Of a stretch of 22,578 bases of DNA, positions 8,790-17,233 are shown piece after piece. The notes beneath the pieces were generated by a model. The model worked only from the letters and a program-made list of their open reading frames with translations. It had not been told where the DNA came from and did not search any database. Numbering within the stretch: the stretch's first letter is position 1; each line of letters begins with the position of its first letter. Location: contig NW_005197351.1 of the NCBI RefSeq assembly GCF_000372725.1, forward strand, positions 632,987 through 655,564, given 5' to 3'. The position numbers and the translations under genes are program-made. The DNA is from Emiliania huxleyi CCMP1516. Lineage: Eukaryota; Haptophyta; Isochrysidales; Noelaerhabdaceae.

Positions 8790-8905
8790 TATACGGAATA
8801 CGTCCATTTTTGGAGCTTGGAATACGGCGTATTCCATGGAATACGTGGAATACGGGTGGAATACGGGTGGAATACAGGCCTCTGGGAGGTCATTTGGAAT
8901 ACGTG
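8790..8905. repeat. Iterated GGAATAC(G) motif with nested palindromes
   Basis: GGAATAC occurs about seven times in 116 bases, plus inverted copies. It forms the palindrome ggaatacggcgtattcc (8819-8835, one-base centre) and the perfect 18-base palindrome cgtattccatggaatacg (8828-8845). A decamer ggtggaatac is tandemly repeated at 8854-8873. This looks like a short satellite seed or a clustered protein-binding site; nothing shows which. Confidence 0.7.
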
Positions 8906-8954
8906 GAAAACGTATTCAGACAGTAGGGAGGGGATGCGAATGTTGGACGGAGGG

Positions 8955-8980
8955 TGGACGCGTCCAGGGGGGGGGGGGGG
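8955..8980. repeat. 12-bp palindrome followed by a G14 run
   Basis: The perfect palindrome tggacgcgtcca (8955-8966) is immediately followed by 14 G residues (8967-8980). It lies 20 bases upstream of the terminal-inverted-repeat element. Confidence 0.6.
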
Positions 8981-8999
8981 TAAACACAAAAAGTTTATA

Positions 9000-9091
9000 A
9001 ACCCTCGCACAACACTGGGCACGGGACTGGCGCGCACTGGCACTAACACAGGTACACCACGGGAGTCGCCTAAGCGACTCCTGCGAGGGTT
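9000..9091 (-). mobile_element. ~90-bp MITE-like element with 10-bp terminal inverted repeats
   Basis: Perfect 10-bp terminal inverted repeats (aaccctcgca at 9000-9009 and its complement at 9082-9091) enclose a body that is the reverse complement of 21297-21382 with essentially one difference over 86 bases. Internally, ggagtcgc/gcgactcc (about 9062-9081) forms an 8-bp stem with a four-base loop. No coding capacity. Fragments of the same body occur at 4812-4843, 4983-5069, 5152-5191 and about 7966-7980. No clear target-site duplication was seen. The ATG of the next open frame begins one base after the right repeat. Confidence 0.7.
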
Positions 9092-11237
9092 ATGTATGTA
9101 ACTAGTGAGACGACTCGAGATTGGTTCGAGATTGGGGCAGAGCGAGTGGGAGACTTTTCGGCGGGCGAAATGCGGCGGTTTGGATGCGTCCCCTTTGGGA
9201 CGACCTGTTGGTACGACCTGTGGGACGACCTGTGGCAGCGACCGATGCCGTCACCGGACGCGGCGGCGAGGCACACGGGCGCCGGCGTGGCGCGTCGGCA
9301 GGCCCACCACGAGCGGATGCGCGACGAGCGCGCTCGGGAAGCGGCCGCGGGCGACGCGGAGCTTCCGCCGGAGGACGACGCGGTCGAGATGGCGAGCGCC
9401 GCCCAGCTGCTGGACAGCGTGGCGGAGGTGGGCCCGAACTACACCCTGCTGCGCAGCAAGGAGACGAAGGCGAAGCGGCGGAAGCGACAGCGCGAGGATG
9501 CCAGGGCGGCGCTCGACGGCCACACTGTCCTGTCCACCGGATCGCGCCTCGAGATCTTCTGCGACAGTGAGCGGTGGTACCCTGCGACCGTCATGGCGCG
9601 GGAGGAGGACGGGGACGGACGGATCGCGCACCAGGTCGAGTACGACGGCTACCCGGATCGGCGGTGGTGGCACATGCTGGACGACGAGCGGTGGCGAGCC
9701 GTCGCAGAGCAGGCCGGCGCGGGCGCAGGCGGCGCTGCCGCAGACGGGGATGGGGATGCGGCGATGGACCGCGCGGACGGCGAGCGGGGCGCCCGTGCCG
9801 CGGGCGACGCCGAGGCGGCCGAGGTGCGGCCGGCGCCGCCTCCTGTGCGCCGGGGTGTGCGGCGCAGCGCGCTGGCGGACGCCCTCGAGGCGGAGGATGA
9901 CGAGCGGCAGGAGGAGGCCGCGTGCGGCGATGGGCGGCCGATGCTAGCGCCACACGGGCCGGCGCTGTCGGTGCAGCTTCGGCGCGTGCGCCTGCGGCTG
10001 CGCGAGTTCCTGGCGACGCAGGCCGCGGCGGGGAAGAGCGTGCCGATGCAGCGGACGGCCCTCGGTCTGCACCCGACGGTGCGGTGGACGATCCGCTTCG
10101 GCAAGTGGCTGGCGACGACGCGAATCACCGCGCCGAGGGCGAGCCGGTGGCACGCGACCGAGCGGGGCGACGCGCGGGACGAGGAGCCGACGGTGCGCAC
10201 GGGGCGCGGCGAGAACACGGTCTACGTCGCGCTGCAGCACATGAAGAACCACGTGTGGCGCGAGATCTGGCCGGCGATGCCGGACGACGCGAGGCAGTAC
10301 TGGCGGCTGGTGACCAAGCAGGTGATGTCGCTGTACGACGGCGGCGGCGGCGGGATGAAGGACGCGGCAGGAGCCGCCGGCCGGGCGGCGGGCCGCGAGG
10401 CGGCGCAGGAGAGCGCGTCGCACGGGCAGAGTGAGGCGGCGCAGCGGGCGGCGAGCGAGAGGGCGAGCGCGGTGGCGAGCCGGCGGACGATGGCCGAGCT
10501 GCGCGAGGCGACGACGAAGCCGTGCACGAAGCAGCACCTCTTCCAGGTGGGAGAGTACCAGATGCAGGACACGCAGCTGATGGAGCCGTTCGAGGTGAAC
10601 GTGGCCTTCATCATGAACGCCTACTTGTGCTTCGCGCGGCAGACCGGGTGCCGGCCGGGCATGGCGGTGAACGACGCGGCGGACGCGGCCGATTCGGACA
10701 GCCACTGGCGCGCGTCTCCCGCTGAGAGAGAGAGAGAGAGAGGCGAGTAGAACGGTGGCGTTGGCGTGCGATGGGGCGAGATGACACTGAGCCGTGCCGC
10801 TCGCCGGCAGGCACGAGCTGCCGCCGCTGACGATGGGCGACCTGTCCATCGCCGCGGATGAGCTGCTGCGGGGACTAGGCGGGGCGGGCGTGATGACCGA
10901 GGGCGACTTCGAGGCCTTCATCCGGATGGAGGTGACCTTTGCGCGGAAGAAGGGCGAGTACTACGCGTGCTACGAGTTTGGGACGGCGATCACGCCCGAC
11001 TCGGACCAGATGATGCGCATCGGGACGCTGGCGATGGTGCGCCTGCTGCTGCGCTGCGGAAGCTTCAGGGCGTGCTACTCGAAGCTGAGCGAAGCGAGCG
11101 CGGCGGCGCTGCGTCGCAAGGTGGCCGAGCCGAGCGGGTTCGCCGGGCTCGAGCTGGCGGACACGGGTTACGAGACGCTCCCGGCGCTAGTGGCGGCGTG
11201 CCGAGCGGATGGCTGGGTGCTCGACATACTCGAGTAG
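9092..11237 (+). CDS. Tudor-like protein with possible tyrosine-recombinase-like C-terminus
   Basis: Two exons: 9092 to 10707 (or 10713) and 10811-11237, joined across an intron that is either GC-AG (10708-10810) or GT-AG (10714-10810); both keep the frame and contain an (AG)n run. The start is uncertain: 9092 abuts the MITE-like repeat, and 9170 or 9245 are alternatives. Residues about 125-140 are strongly basic. Residues 150-205 (LEIFCDSERWYPATV ... VEYDGYPDRRWWHML) look like a Tudor/Agenet-type module that binds modified histone tails or other methylated ligands. A low-complexity acidic/Ala linker follows, then a helical region (290-420). Residues about 503-524 (FIMNAYLCFARQTGCRPGM) resemble the Arg-containing box I of tyrosine recombinases of the Crypton type. 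No HxxR or catalytic Tyr could be found before the stop, so the recombinase idea is weak. It may be a domesticated or truncated transposon protein, or an unrelated chromatin protein. Confidence 0.6.
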
Positions 11238-11271
11238 CCTGTTGAACGACGCACTGCTTCTTTCTGGCGGC

Positions 11272-12915
11272 ATGAGCGGCGCCGCCCTCCCAACCCAGCT
11301 CGCCGACCTGGCTCGGGGCGACCTGGCCTCGCTGCGCGCCTTCCTCTCCGGGCAGGGGACGCGCGGCACGTCGCTCGCGGCCCAGCTCGACGCGCGGCAC
11401 GACACCGGCACGCAGGACACGCTGCTGACCTGGGCTGCTCGGCACGGGCAGGCCGAGGCGGTGCGGCTGCTGCTCGAGGGCGGCGCGAGCGTCGGGGCGG
11501 CTGACAGCGGCGGCGCCACCGCGCTCCTCCTCGCGAGCGAGGGGGGGCACCTCGACTGCGCCAGGCTGCTCCTCGAGGCGAGCGCAGCGGTCAACCGAGC
11601 TGCTGACGGCGGCGTCACGCCGCTGATCATCGCGTGCGAGACGGGGCAGCTCGAGTGCGTCCAGCTGCTTCTCGAGGCGGGCGCGGAGATAGAGCAGCCC
11701 ATGGACGACGGCACCACGCCGCTGAGCGCTGCGAGCTTCAACGGCGAGATCGAATGCGCCCGGCTGCTTCTCGAGGCTGGCGCGGCGGTGAACCAAGCAG
11801 ACGCTGAAGGCTTCACGCCGCTGTACGTCGCGTGCCAGGAGGGGCATTTCGAGTGCGCCCAGCTGCTGCGCGACGCTGGCGCGGCGGTCAACCAAGCAGA
11901 CGCTAAAGGCTTCACGCCGCTGTACATGGCGTGCCAGCAGGGCCAGCTCGAGTGCGCCCAGCTGCTCCTCGAGGCTGGCGCTTCAGTCAACCAGGCCGAT
12001 GAGCAAGGCGCCACGCCGCTGTTCATCGCGAGCCAGCAGGGCCACCCCGAGATCGTCCGGCTGCTTCTCGAGGCTGGCGCGGCGGTCAACCAAGCCCAGC
12101 AGCACGGCGCCACGCCTCTGTTCATCGCGTGCCAGAAGGGCCAGCTCGAGTGCGCCCAGCTGCTGCGCGACGCTGGCGCGGCGGTCAACCAAGCCCGCAA
12201 CAACGGCGCCACGCCGCTATTCATCGCGAGCCAGGAGGGCCATCCCGAGTGCGTTCGGCTGCTCCTCGAGGCCGACGCTGACATCAACCAAGCGATGAAC
12301 GGCGGCGCCACGCCACTGTTCATGGCGTGCCAGAACAACCACCCGGAGATCGCCCGGCTGCTTCTCGAGGCCGGCGCGGCGGCCGACCAGGCCGATGAGC
12401 AAGGCGCCACGCCGCTGTTCGCGGCGTGCGAGGACGGCCACCTCGAGGTCGCCAAGCTCCTCTCCTCCTACGGCGCCTCCCGCGCCACTACGCCCTTCGG
12501 CACGCCCGAGGAGGTTGCAACCGAAGAAGGCCACGCCGACCTCGCCGCCTGGCTGGTCGCCAGCCGCGGCTGGACGCCGCTCGCGCACCTTGAGACCCTC
12601 ACCGCCGCCCGCGCCACCTCCCTCCTGCGCAGCGGCGCAAGCTTGCACGAGGGCGAGCCGACGCCGCTGCGGCGCGCAGCGGGCGGCGAGGGCGAGGCGG
12701 CGGCGCTGGTCCGGCGGGCGGCGTCGCCGTGGTCGCCGGCAAGCCACTCGCTCTTCCCCGCGGCGGCCCGCGCGCGGGCGGCGCTCCTCGTCCTCTCGAT
12801 CTACGAGATCCACGAGCGGTACCACCTCGACTCGGCAGGAGCCACGAACGGCATCGCGGCGCTCGACTTTGGCCACTGCGTCTTGGGCTTCGCCATCACG
12901 CGCGAGACGGAGTAG
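11272..12915 (+). CDS. Ankyrin-repeat protein with conserved C-terminal WSPxxHxLFP box
   Basis: Single-exon, 547 aa. The ATG at 11272 (MSGAALPTQ) is preferred over the in-frame 11209 ATG, which would overlap the upstream gene. Residues about 49-433 are eleven 33-residue ankyrin repeats (consensus GATPLFIACQ-GHLECARLL) plus a degenerate twelfth. Repeats 5-10 are nearly identical in protein and DNA, so the array has expanded or homogenised recently. The C-terminal 110 residues begin WTPLAHLETLT (434 on), include PWSPASHSLFP (486-496) and an Ala-rich helix. I associate this cap with many algal ankyrin proteins, where it resembles a SOCS-box-like adaptor end. Protein-protein binding is the expected role; no enzyme domain and no signal peptide. 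It starts 34 nt after the stop of the upstream gene, leaving little room for a separate promoter. Confidence 0.85.
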   Translation: MSGAALPTQLADLARGDLASLRAFLSGQGTRGTSLAAQLDARHDTGTQDTLLTWAARHGQAEAVRLLLEGGASVGAADSGGATALLLASEGGHLDCARLLLEASAAVNRAADGGVTPLIIACETGQLECVQLLLEAGAEIEQPMDDGTTPLSAASFNGEIECARLLLEAGAAVNQADAEGFTPLYVACQEGHFECAQLLRDAGAAVNQADAKGFTPLYMACQQGQLECAQLLLEAGASVNQADEQGATPLFIASQQGHPEIVRLLLEAGAAVNQAQQHGATPLFIACQKGQLECAQLLRDAGAAVNQARNNGATPLFIASQEGHPECVRLLLEADADINQAMNGGATPLFMACQNNHPEIARLLLEAGAAADQADEQGATPLFAACEDGHLEVAKLLSSYGASRATTPFGTPEEVATEEGHADLAAWLVASRGWTPLAHLETLTAARATSLLRSGASLHEGEPTPLRRAAGGEGEAAALVRRAASPWSPASHSLFPAAARARAALLVLSIYEIHERYHLDSAGATNGIAALDFGHCVLGFAITRETE

Positions 12916-13534
12916 GCCGGAGCCGCGGTGAGAGTCTTTGCCTCGGCTCCGACCATGGTCGTGGCTCGTGCTGCTTGCTGTCTTGGGTCCGGAACCGCTG
13001 TTTGGATTGGGAGAGTGCGCATGTTTTCGCGGCGGGCGGGGGGGGGGGGGGGGGGGAGAAAACAACCCCCCAGGGAGGGCGATGGGGGAGATTGTAACAA
13101 AATGCCACGTTCACATATTCCAGGGGTCGGGTCTGGCTCTGGTAGAGGGTGCGCAGCGTCCTAATCTAAAATTTGAGGATTCAGGATTCAGGCATCGCTA
13201 CAGTGAGGTCAAAGTGAGTTTATGGATGTGTGAGAACGGACGGAACGGGACACGAGGAGTCACGCGGACCGACTCGTCGGTGACTCTGCTGCACGCCGTT
13301 TCAGAATTTTTCTCAGCGTGAGCGAGACGTGGAAGAGTGCCACCGTCGGGTAGGACGGGTCGGCCCGGAGTATCAGAGTAGCCGTCGTGGTCGCGGCGAG
13401 CAGCACCGGCCGCTCCGGCGCTGCGTCGGCAACATGGGAGCATGTCCACCGCCACTTCGCGGTCGCAGCGCTGTTGTCGCCCGAAACGCCGCATGTACCT
13501 CTGGCGGGCCAAAGATCGACTCGCATGTCGATTT
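12916..13534. other. Spacer with a G19 homopolymer
   Basis: No gene is supported. A run of 19 G residues lies at 13038-13056, followed by an A/C-rich patch. A small inverted repeat gagtcac/gtgactc encloses 13257-13286. The remaining open frames have no motif. Confidence 0.4.
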
Positions 13535-14342
13535 CGACATGACGGGCGCATGGAGGCATCACGTCTCCATGGCTAGTTCCATTTCACTCTGACACGCTAA
13601 TCTTGAAAACGTCGAACGGAGCTCCGTGTTGCTCCCAGCGCCCTCCCCCGCGCTTCCTGCGGCCATGGCCGATGATACTAGTATGAGAGGTCATCTGGCT
13701 ACCGCGAGCGCGACTCAACTCGCCGACGTCGTCCGATGATTGTGCCTCAAAGTCAGCCTCCGGAGGCTATCGTGGGGTCGAGCCGGCAGTAGCCGTGACA
13801 TGTGGTTCCACCACCCCTCGTATGCTTTGCCTCTGACCGCCACCGTTCCCAGGCTGCCAAATGGGATGGAAAGGAAGGCTCGGCGAGCGTATAGAAGCGT
13901 GCTCGACCTCGTCGTGGCAACCTGCACGGCAGCGCTGGTAGGCGCGATGAGCGTCGTGCCACCTGACCCGAGACGGGTCGCAGGCGTCGTACCGAGCGCG
14001 TCGAGACCGTGTCCTGATGTGATCTGCACGGGTGAGTCACGTCGGCGTCAAAGGAGCGACGTGCGACCTGTCAGAGCTTGATCTCCGATCTCAGCGGCGT
14101 CGAGTCGTCTCCGGCGCGCGACAAAGGTACATCCCCAGGACGCGCAGAGGCAGCTGCGATCCAGCGGAGTGGACGGTAACGCACCGCGCCACCTGCTGTG
14201 CGTTACCGTCCACTCGGCGGGGTCGCAGCTGCCTCTGGAAGGCACCCAGATGTACCTTTGTCGCGCAAATGGTCAAATCAAGGTTTTGTAACGCGAGCTG
14301 TGCCACAGTGAAATGGAACTAGCCCATGCGCCCGTCAAGTCG
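13535..14342. mobile_element. 808-bp element with terminal inverted repeats and no intact gene
   Basis: The left end 13535-13553 plus 13573-13588 and the right end 14307-14342 are inverted copies: cgac(a/t)tgacgggcgcatgg, then ctagttccatttcact. The left copy carries an extra 19 bases (13554-13572) that themselves form a small atggag/ctccat stem. The interior holds a perfect 14-bp palindrome (13755-13768, agcctccggaggct) and a large foldback (14116-14266). Its open frames are short (up to about 113 aa) and motif-free. This is consistent with a non-autonomous DNA transposon or foldback element. No target-site duplication was recognised. Confidence 0.65.
14116..14266. repeat. 151-nt foldback (68-nt arms, 15-nt loop)
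   Basis: Arm 14116-14183 (starting gcgcgacaaaggtacat and ending ggacggtaacgca) is the inverted copy of 14199-14266 with a mismatched patch in the middle. The outer 17 and inner ~13 bases pair perfectly, as does agaggcagctgcga. It could be extruded as a cruciform or transcribed as a small-RNA precursor-like hairpin. Confidence 0.85.
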
Positions 14343-14467
14343 GAGCCAGTCTGCGGCGACCACAGCGCTTGCAGGAGGTACATGCGAGCTTCTCAGAGTC
14401 AAATTTTTGCGCGAAATCCCAGACGGGGATTTTGGGGCGCTGTCTACCCCCTAGGGGTCAGGGCTCC

Positions 14468-16114
14468 CTAGCCCGTAGCCCGCTCGCGGACTACTTCGCG
14501 GTGTGCAGGCTGCCGACCAAGCTGGAGGTTCGGGCGCCAGAGGCGTGGGGCACCAGGCCGGGCTCGGCGGGGCGGGCTCTGCACCTGCGAGAGCCGGGGC
14601 GGGCTCTGCACCTGCGAGAGCGGCGCGTCGATGTGCCCCATCAGTGCGTTGAAGAGGAGCAGCGCACCGATGTCGTACGGCCCGGGCAGGCACCAGTGGC
14701 CGCAGTCGTGCGGCATGTGCCCGTCGGGGCGCCGCTCGAGCATCGTGGTGACGTCGAGGAAGGTCGCGCCCGCCGTGCGCGTCATGTTCTCGCCGATCCG
14801 GTTCAGGAGGGCGTAGTTATGCTGGCCAGGCTTTGGCCCCTTGCCCGGCACAACCTCGCGGCCCCCGACCTTCGTCTTGCAGGAGAAGTGCGCGTACGAG
14901 GCCGAGAAGAGGACGAACGACCTCGCCCACTCCGGCGCGCCCATGCGGCTGCGCGCGAGGTCGAGCAGGCCTTGCAGGTTGGCGGCGAAGGACTTGTCGT
15001 CGTTGTGGAACCACGCGAGGACCTGTCGAGACGCGGCAGCCGTGAAGCGCAGCCGGCGCGAGGGCATGTCGCAGTCCAACTCGCGGGCCAGCTGTCTGGG
15101 CAGTCCAACTCGCGGGCCAGCTGTCTGGGCAGTCCAACTCGCGGGCCAGCTGTCTGGGCAGTCCAACTCGCGGGCCAGCTGTCTGGGCAGTCCAACTCGC
15201 GGGCCAGCTGTCTGGGCAGTCCAACTCGCGGGCCAGCTGTCTGGGCAGTCCAACTCGCGGGCCAGCTGTCTGGGCAGTCCAACTCGCGGGCCAGCTGTCT
15301 GGACGCCTTGCGTCCTGCCCGCCGCTCGCCCACACGCCGCCGAGGGAGTGCGGTGGCTCGCGCATGCGTGCATGGGGCGCGCCTGCGTCACCAGCAGCGT
15401 GCGCGGCCCGATCCGGTGCGTGAAGGGGTACTGGTGGCGGTAGCCGGACGTTGGCTCCACCGTGTTGAGGCTCAAGCCCTCGTTGCGCACGAAGGAGACG
15501 CGAAGCGGCGCGTGCTGCCCCTTGCCCGGCACGTCGTCCACAAAGTCGATCCGCAGCGCCGCCGCGTCGTCGATGCACGCCACCGCGTCCGCCTTCAGCT
15601 CGGCGATCGGAATGTCGCCGAAGACCATCGCTCCCGACGGCGCCGTGCGAGGCGCGCCCTCGTTGCGCAGGATGGAGCCGCGCAGCAGCGAGACGAACGA
15701 AATGAAGAGCTGGCCTGTGAACGAGTCACCCACGAACAGGATGTCGAGCGGCGGGTCAGCGCGAGGCCGCCGCGCGTGCGACCCGTCGCCGCGCTTGCCA
15801 AGGACGAGCCGGCGGCAGAGCGCCGCCGCGTCGAAGGGTTGCAGTTCGCATCTGGCCGGCTGCCACCGCTGCTGCACGGCCTCGCGCGTCGCATTGTCGG
15901 CCAGGCCCTCGTCGCAGGCGCCCCAGAATCGTCGGCCCGCATACGCCCAACCCTTGACGAGTGGGTTGCGCTGCACGTTGCGGTGTAGCCTGTACGGCGC
16001 CGCCTGCTCTGGCGTCGGCACCCACCGACCATCCCTGTACCCATGCTCGCCACAGCCCTTACGGTGGCTGGTCTCGTCTTGAGCTGCGGCGGAGGCCAGC
16101 AGCAGCAGCAGCAT
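14468..16114 (-). CDS. PC-esterase / TBL-like secretory O-acyltransferase candidate
   Basis: The start at 16114 gives MLLLLLASAAAQ, a short signal peptide. Exon 1 is 16114-15383 and exon 2 is 15022-14468; the 360-nt intron (15382-15023) uses GC-AG and holds the minisatellite. The spliced protein is about 428 aa. Residues 26-105 (GRWVP, WQPARCELQPFD, LCRRL) match the PMR5N/TBL N-terminal pattern. The esterase motif follows as FVGDSFTGQ (nucleophile S131), and the second block is RPDGHM then DCGHWCLPG (D350, H353), the DxxH motif of PC-esterases. In plants this family O-acetylates cell-wall polysaccharides in the Golgi; an equivalent role in algal surface glycans is inference. The splice gives LLVTQ-VLAWFHND, a good family-like hydrophobic strand. 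The unspliced frame is also open, so a 548-aa form containing the repeats cannot be excluded. The C-terminal tail contains a 27-bp tandem duplication (14569-14620, LSQVQSPPR twice). Confidence 0.82.
   Translation of the reverse strand: MLLLLLASAAAQDETSHRKGCGEHGYRDGRWVPTPEQAAPYRLHRNVQRNPLVKGWAYAGRRFWGACDEGLADNATREAVQQRWQPARCELQPFDAAALCRRLVLGKRGDGSHARRPRADPPLDILFVGDSFTGQLFISFVSLLRGSILRNEGAPRTAPSGAMVFGDIPIAELKADAVACIDDAAALRIDFVDDVPGKGQHAPLRVSFVRNEGLSLNTVEPTSGYRHQYPFTHRIGPRTLLVTQARPMHACASHRTPSAACGRAAGRTQGVQTAGPRVGLPRQLARELDCPDSWPASWTAQTAGPRVGLPRQLARELDCPDSWPASWTAQTAGPRVGLPRQLARELDCDMPSRRLRFTAAASRQVLAWFHNDDKSFAANLQGLLDLARSRMGAPEWARSFVLFSASYAHFSCKTKVGGREVVPGKGPKPGQHNYALLNRIGENMTRTAGATFLDVTTMLERRPDGHMPHDCGHWCLPGPYDIGALLLFNALMGHIDAPLSQVQSPPRLSQVQSPPRRARPGAPRLWRPNLQLGRQPAHREVVRERATG
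15072..15303. repeat. 29-bp minisatellite, eight copies, inside an intron
   Basis: Eight near-perfect copies start at 15072, 15101, 15130, 15159, 15188, 15217, 15246 and 15275 (unit begins cagtccaactcgcgggccag). The period of 29 is not a multiple of three, and long frames without stops run through the array on both strands. That produces apparently coding tandem peptides in several frames. It lies within the inferred intron of the PC-esterase gene. Identity between copies is so high that the expansion must be recent. Confidence 0.97.
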
Positions 16115-16881
16115 CTGGCGCGGGCTGGCGTTCGATCGGGCAGATATCTCCACCGAGCGTGAGGCACCTCGATTTACTTTTTTTTTTGAGAGCGCCTTCG
16201 TTGTTAATAGTACAAACCCAATGGTCCTCTGCGAGCGGTCCTTCGTTGCAGACGCACACACGCACACGCCACGCCGCACCGCGCGCCCGCCCACCGCCCC
16301 GCCCAGGCGGGAAAGAGGTGGGGAGATGGGACAGCGAAGGAGGAGCACGAGCACGTATGGGAGGGTTCAGTAATGCGCCACGCTGCCCGGCGTCTCTCAC
16401 TTTCCGGGACAGCCCCGCCCTTGTGAGGCAGGAAAGTGACGGCTACCCCGTACGCGCCTGTCGCTCTACTCGTCGCCGACCGCCCATCCCCCCCTCCTCG
16501 TTCCCCCCTCGAATGCTCTGGACCCCGACAAGCCGCCCGACGTTGGGCCTCTGCCCCGCACGCCCCCGCCCCTCGCTCACACCCCGGCCCGACACGCACT
16601 CTGCCCCGCACGCCCCCGCCCCTTCTGCCCCTCGCCCAGGTGTGCGCATCCTGCAGGACTTCACGTCCGAGGGGGGACGGCGGCAGCATGCGCTCCGCGC
16701 AGGTGCGAAGCTCACCGACAGCGGATCGCTGGAACCGGAGCATCGCGTTGGGCGAGCGCAGCCGACGGAGGCTGTGCGGCGTGAGCGCGAGGCCTCCGGG
16801 GGCGCCGCCGCTCGGGCTTGGGAGGTGCGGTCAAGGCAACCGCTGCGGCAGGGAGGCACACAAAAAGTCGAAAGAAATCTG

Positions 16882-16923
16882 AGGGCCGGGGAGCTAAGAA
16901 GCGCACCCAGCGGGCCGGATGAT
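16882..16923 (+). repeat. 42-bp direct repeat, copy 1
   Basis: Identical over 42 bases to 17192-17233 (starts agggccggggagctaagaag). The copies bracket a 268-bp segment, giving a 310-bp repeat period. Confidence 0.9.
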
Positions 16924-16996
16924 TGGCATCGGGTTACGGGCAAGAAAGCCCTAGAGATGATTGGCATCGATCGGGTTACGGGCTAGAGAGCCCTAG
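16919..16996 (+). repeat. ~40-bp imperfect tandem duplication
   Basis: The unit gatgattggcatcgggttac... at 16919-16956 is followed directly by a second version with a four-base insertion (gatc), each ending in a gccctag-type block. It overlaps the end of the first 42-bp repeat, whose second copy has a single diverged form (gatgatcgggatc). Confidence 0.75.
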
Positions 16997-17030
16997 CCCT
17001 GGGTGGGGGTGCGCGTTCGCAGAAAGGGGC

Positions 17031-17057
17031 CACCCGTGTTTACAGTAAACACGGGTG
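17031..17057. repeat. Perfect 27-nt palindrome (13-bp arms)
   Basis: cacccgtgtttac (17031-17043) and its complement (17045-17057) surround a single A. It lies midway between the two copies of the 42-bp direct repeat. Confidence 0.9.
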
Positions 17058-17191
17058 TCCGAGGGCCAGTCTGCGCTTTGGGTTTCCCTAGCGGCGGAGC
17101 GCCCCCTCTAGCTCTACTCGGAGCTAAGAAACACCAGACACGCGCACGACACGCAAGGAGCACTTGGAGTGCAGTCATTAGCCTCACATCC

Positions 17192-17233
17192 AGGGCCGGG
17201 GAGCTAAGAAGCGCACCCAGCGGGCCGGATGAT
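17192..17233 (+). repeat. 42-bp direct repeat, copy 2
   Basis: Exact second copy of 16882-16923, ending 67 bases upstream of the NHL-BTB start codon, so probably within its promoter or 5' UTR. Confidence 0.9.

Noticed and set aside
9944..10921. 325-aa minus-strand frame across the Tudor-like gene
   Set aside because: Arg/Pro/His-rich shadow without domain pattern; the plus strand has a coherent domain and intron structure.
15072..15303. CRISPR array
   Set aside because: The 29-bp units are directly contiguous with no spacers and lie in an intron of a eukaryotic gene: a minisatellite.
14369..15988. 539-aa plus-strand frame opposite the PC-esterase gene
   Set aside because: It is the antisense shadow of a gene with clear GDS and DxxH motifs, prolonged by the stopless 29-bp array.
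16640..16986. Coding exon after the pyrimidine tract at about 16639
   Set aside because: The frame is open but shows no domain and runs into the 42-bp and 40-bp repeats; left as unassigned.
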